NCBI GenBank assembly: GCA_947471745.1
Contig: CANJKZ010000724.1
Location: 3,701,501-3,765,500 of the forward strand
Direction: 5' to 3'
DNA length: 64,000 nucleotides
Source: Closterium sp. Naga37s-1
Taxonomy: Eukaryota; Streptophyta; Zygnematophyceae; Desmidiales; Closteriaceae
Shown: piece by piece, positions 61,868-64,000 of the stretch
How the letters are laid out: every line of letters starts with the position of its first letter
Position numbering within the stretch: the first letter of the stretch is position 1
Program-made: the position numbers and the translations under genes
Notes under the pieces: model-generated
Databases searched by the model: none
What the model saw: only the letters and a program-made list of their open reading frames with translations
Told to the model about the DNA's origin: nothing

Positions 61868-63460
61868 GGTGGCAACCTTCCACCACAGGACGTCATGCCC
61901 CTGAGCGCTTTTCAACGAGGCAGCCACAAAGCCGAAGAGGAAGGAGGAATCCCCTATGGTGGGCTTGAGCGCGCTGCACAGAGACACTCTGGCCGTCACC
62001 ACAGCCTTGGACGGCTGCTGCCTGGAGGCTGAGAGGAAGACTCGGAGGGTGCCGCCGCTGGTGGGGTCGTAGTGGATCCAGGCGTGCTTGGTGTGGCCGT
62101 CGTTGAGGATGAGAGGGGCCGTGGCAGAGGCGAGGGACACAGGTGAGCCGCCCACATTGACGCCCACGTGGTTGTCGTTGGGGTCGCTGTGCTTCACACT
62201 CAGCACCGAGTCAAACTGCTGCTCAAGAGAGTGATGGGCTGCTGTATGAAGGCTGCTCCCCATGATGCTGTGGGCGATGGCGGGGAGAGGAAGACGGAGC
62301 CATTGGGGGCAGAGTAGGCGGAGCGGAACACATCCACTGCGTCGGAGAAGGAGGAGAGGCGCGCGGGGATGTACGGCCCTGGTGACACAACAATGCGCAG
62401 GTAAGGCAGGAATGAGGTGAACCTGGTAACTTGGAGTTGCATGTGCACACCAGAGTGGCTGGTAAACACATGGGCAAGATGGGTTGGGGCGTAACACGGC
62501 ATGAGGGACGCTTGTGTGTGTATGGTTGCATTGATACGTGGATGGGTATATAGGTGGAGATCTGTAATGACCATCGGTCAATGATCGGGGCATGAACACA
62601 AAAGGCCAGTGCAGAAATAGCAACAATTGGAGCACACAGATTGAATGAGGGACGGTAGAAGGGATTCAATCCACGGAATAATAGTTTTCCTGCCATACCT
62701 TGTGCAACACACGTCGAGGCAGTGCTTCCATCAATGTACCCCGCGTCACAAGCACACGCGATATCGGTGCTTGGAGCAACGTAATAGCACACGCCATGGC
62801 CGCTGCAAGGCGGACTGAAGGGGTCGTTGCCGCAGAACCACTTGCACCAGCCGGAGCTCTTCTGAGTCTGGTCGCTGCCGCAAAAGTTCAGATCGACTGC
62901 AAAGCAATTGAAGTCCAGAAACAGCTGATATGTGGGGCACGCAGGAAGGCCTTCTGCTGCACCCGTGAGGAAGTTGTACTTGGCAGACACGGCCTTGAGT
63001 GCGCGCATGAGCTTCAGCGACGGAAGACTCCCCACGAGCTGGTTGTATCCCAGCATGCTGTGACGGGTTGACAATTGCAATTGATGTGACACGACACAAT
63101 GAAGGCAAGCAACGAATGTGAGGAGGCGAAATCAGGGCAAGCAGGCACTGTATGAGTGCCAGTGGGTGAGTAGAATCCAGGAGTAGGGGGCAAGGCAAGG
63201 GAAGTGTAGGTGTGAATGGGCTTAGATGCGGAAGAAGAACTGATTCAGCAAGAGGGAGCACAGGCTGCATGGTTCGGAAAGAATGGATCAGAGCGGCGCA
63301 TGATTTCATGGGATGGGATGGGTTTCTGTAGCAGCATCCGTGGTTACAGGAGGGTTTGGATTTGTATGTGTAGTGTGGCCATACTTACAGGTACTGCAGG
63401 CTGGTGAGCGTGCTGAATACTGCAGGTATTGTTCCCACAAGAAGGTTCTCAGACAAGGCC
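61868..63460 (-). CDS. LRR - EGF - legume-type lectin exons (partial, lectin damaged)
   Basis: Three exons with matching phase at their two junctions. 63460-63389 is exactly 72 bp, one leucine-rich repeat (LSENLLVGTIPAVFSTLTSLQYL). 63057-62699 adds another LRR (YNQLVGSLPSLKLM) and an EGF-like Cys cluster (PPCSGHGVCYYV...CACDAGYIDGS). 62378-61868 holds legume-lectin pieces: SWGAAFIQQPITLL in one frame, then FDSVLSVKHSDPNDNHVGVNV, AWIHYDPTSGGTLRVFLS and FLFGFVAAS...HDVLWW in another. The lectin middle (roughly 60-80 residues) is absent and the frame changes at that point (about 62215-62240). This is a deletion in a decaying gene, or a splice pattern I cannot see. More LRR exons probably lie beyond the right edge. 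The protein would act at the cell surface (inference). Confidence 0.6.
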
Positions 63461-64000
63461 CTAAAGATGGGTTGTAATCGCAAGCAAAGGAAACAGCAGT
63501 TGAACTGCACGCTGTGAGGCCATTACCCAATCTTGGAAAGATATGCATGTAGTGGCCTATAGATGTTCAGGCCCCTATCTGCTAGAATCGGCTCATGAAT
63601 GTAATGCTCTGTGCTGGACAAGATACAGTCCCAGTAAGTGTAATATCGTTCTCCACTGCTGCTGTTAGATACCAGTAAGTGTCTTGCACCCTAAGGGGAT
63701 ATGTATAAATATGGCATTAGGGCATTACGTAGCCTGTCGGTTTTAAGCTGTATGCAGACGGATCTGGTATCGTATCTCACTATTGGCTACATGGGTAACT
63801 TTCCATCACATCCTTTCCCTCCCACTCGAGAGCCCAATTCTGCTGTCCATAAAGCAGAGTGCCTTCTGTCTTAACAAAACTTTTCACTTTTCAGCTTGAG
63901 CTTGAAACTCCTTTCTCACCTTCACCCATACTGGAAAACGTGCAGGCACACAAAAGCAGGGAAAGAGGGCGCACATGGTTGTAAGGCTGTTGAGGTTGAC
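63461..64000. other. Right-edge sequence, no firm exon
   Basis: Likely intron or upstream exons of the LRR-lectin gene. I could not identify another 72-bp LRR exon with clear splice sites. Confidence 0.4.

Overview
The window is eukaryotic, most likely from a streptophyte (charophyte) green alga, possibly a zygnematophyte such as Closterium. That placement is an inference. It rests on plant-type Copia elements primed by initiator tRNA-Met, a Ty3/gypsy element carrying a cytosine DNA methyltransferase (known from charophytes), and a spliced host locus with LRR, EGF, legume-lectin, papain and LysM modules. No rRNA, intact tRNA, CRISPR array or operon was found.

About 80% of the window (1-43645 and 46733-53606) is nested LTR retrotransposons. 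I use local family names. Copia-A: one intact copy (3117-9490, minus, TSD CGACA), a 5' fragment at the left edge (plus) and a solo LTR (10855-11692, TSD TCCGG). Element X: a decayed Copia-like gag (1576-3111 plus 9496-9587, minus) split by the intact Copia-A. Copia-B: a GTCGAC-rich family with a plus-strand gag-protease fragment (12345-14390) and a minus-strand gag-to-RNase H relic (29290 to 17160). Copia-D: a family with 132-136 bp LTRs. D1 (18328-25701, TSD CCTAG) sits inside the reverse transcriptase gene of Copia-B, D2 (46733-53606, TSD AGCCA) is a separate insertion, D3 (38761-43645, plus) is a relic, and D4 (14790-15910, minus) is a fragment. Copia-C: a minus-strand gag-protease-integrase fragment (36444-38629).

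The Ty3/gypsy relic at 29393-36443 (minus) has, in one open frame, three zinc knuckles, a protease, a complete C5 cytosine methyltransferase domain, reverse transcriptase and RNase H. A single TGA then interrupts the run into integrase. The methyltransferase keeps recognisable motifs I, IV (Cys), VI (ENV), VIII, IX and X.

From 43646 to 46732 there is a gene-poor, pyrimidine-biased spacer with a possible tRNA-derived relic and long C and T runs. From 53700 to 55455 lies a decayed or intron-containing hAT transposase-like gene.

The right end (56360-63460, minus) is the only host-type region. I resolved a ten-exon papain-family (C1A) gene with EGF-like and LysM-like modules, in which every internal exon junction keeps phase. 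The residue aligned with the catalytic cysteine is serine. Upstream on the same strand are exons for LRR, EGF and a legume-type lectin domain that appears internally deleted. These may be a second gene or the 5' part of the same one.
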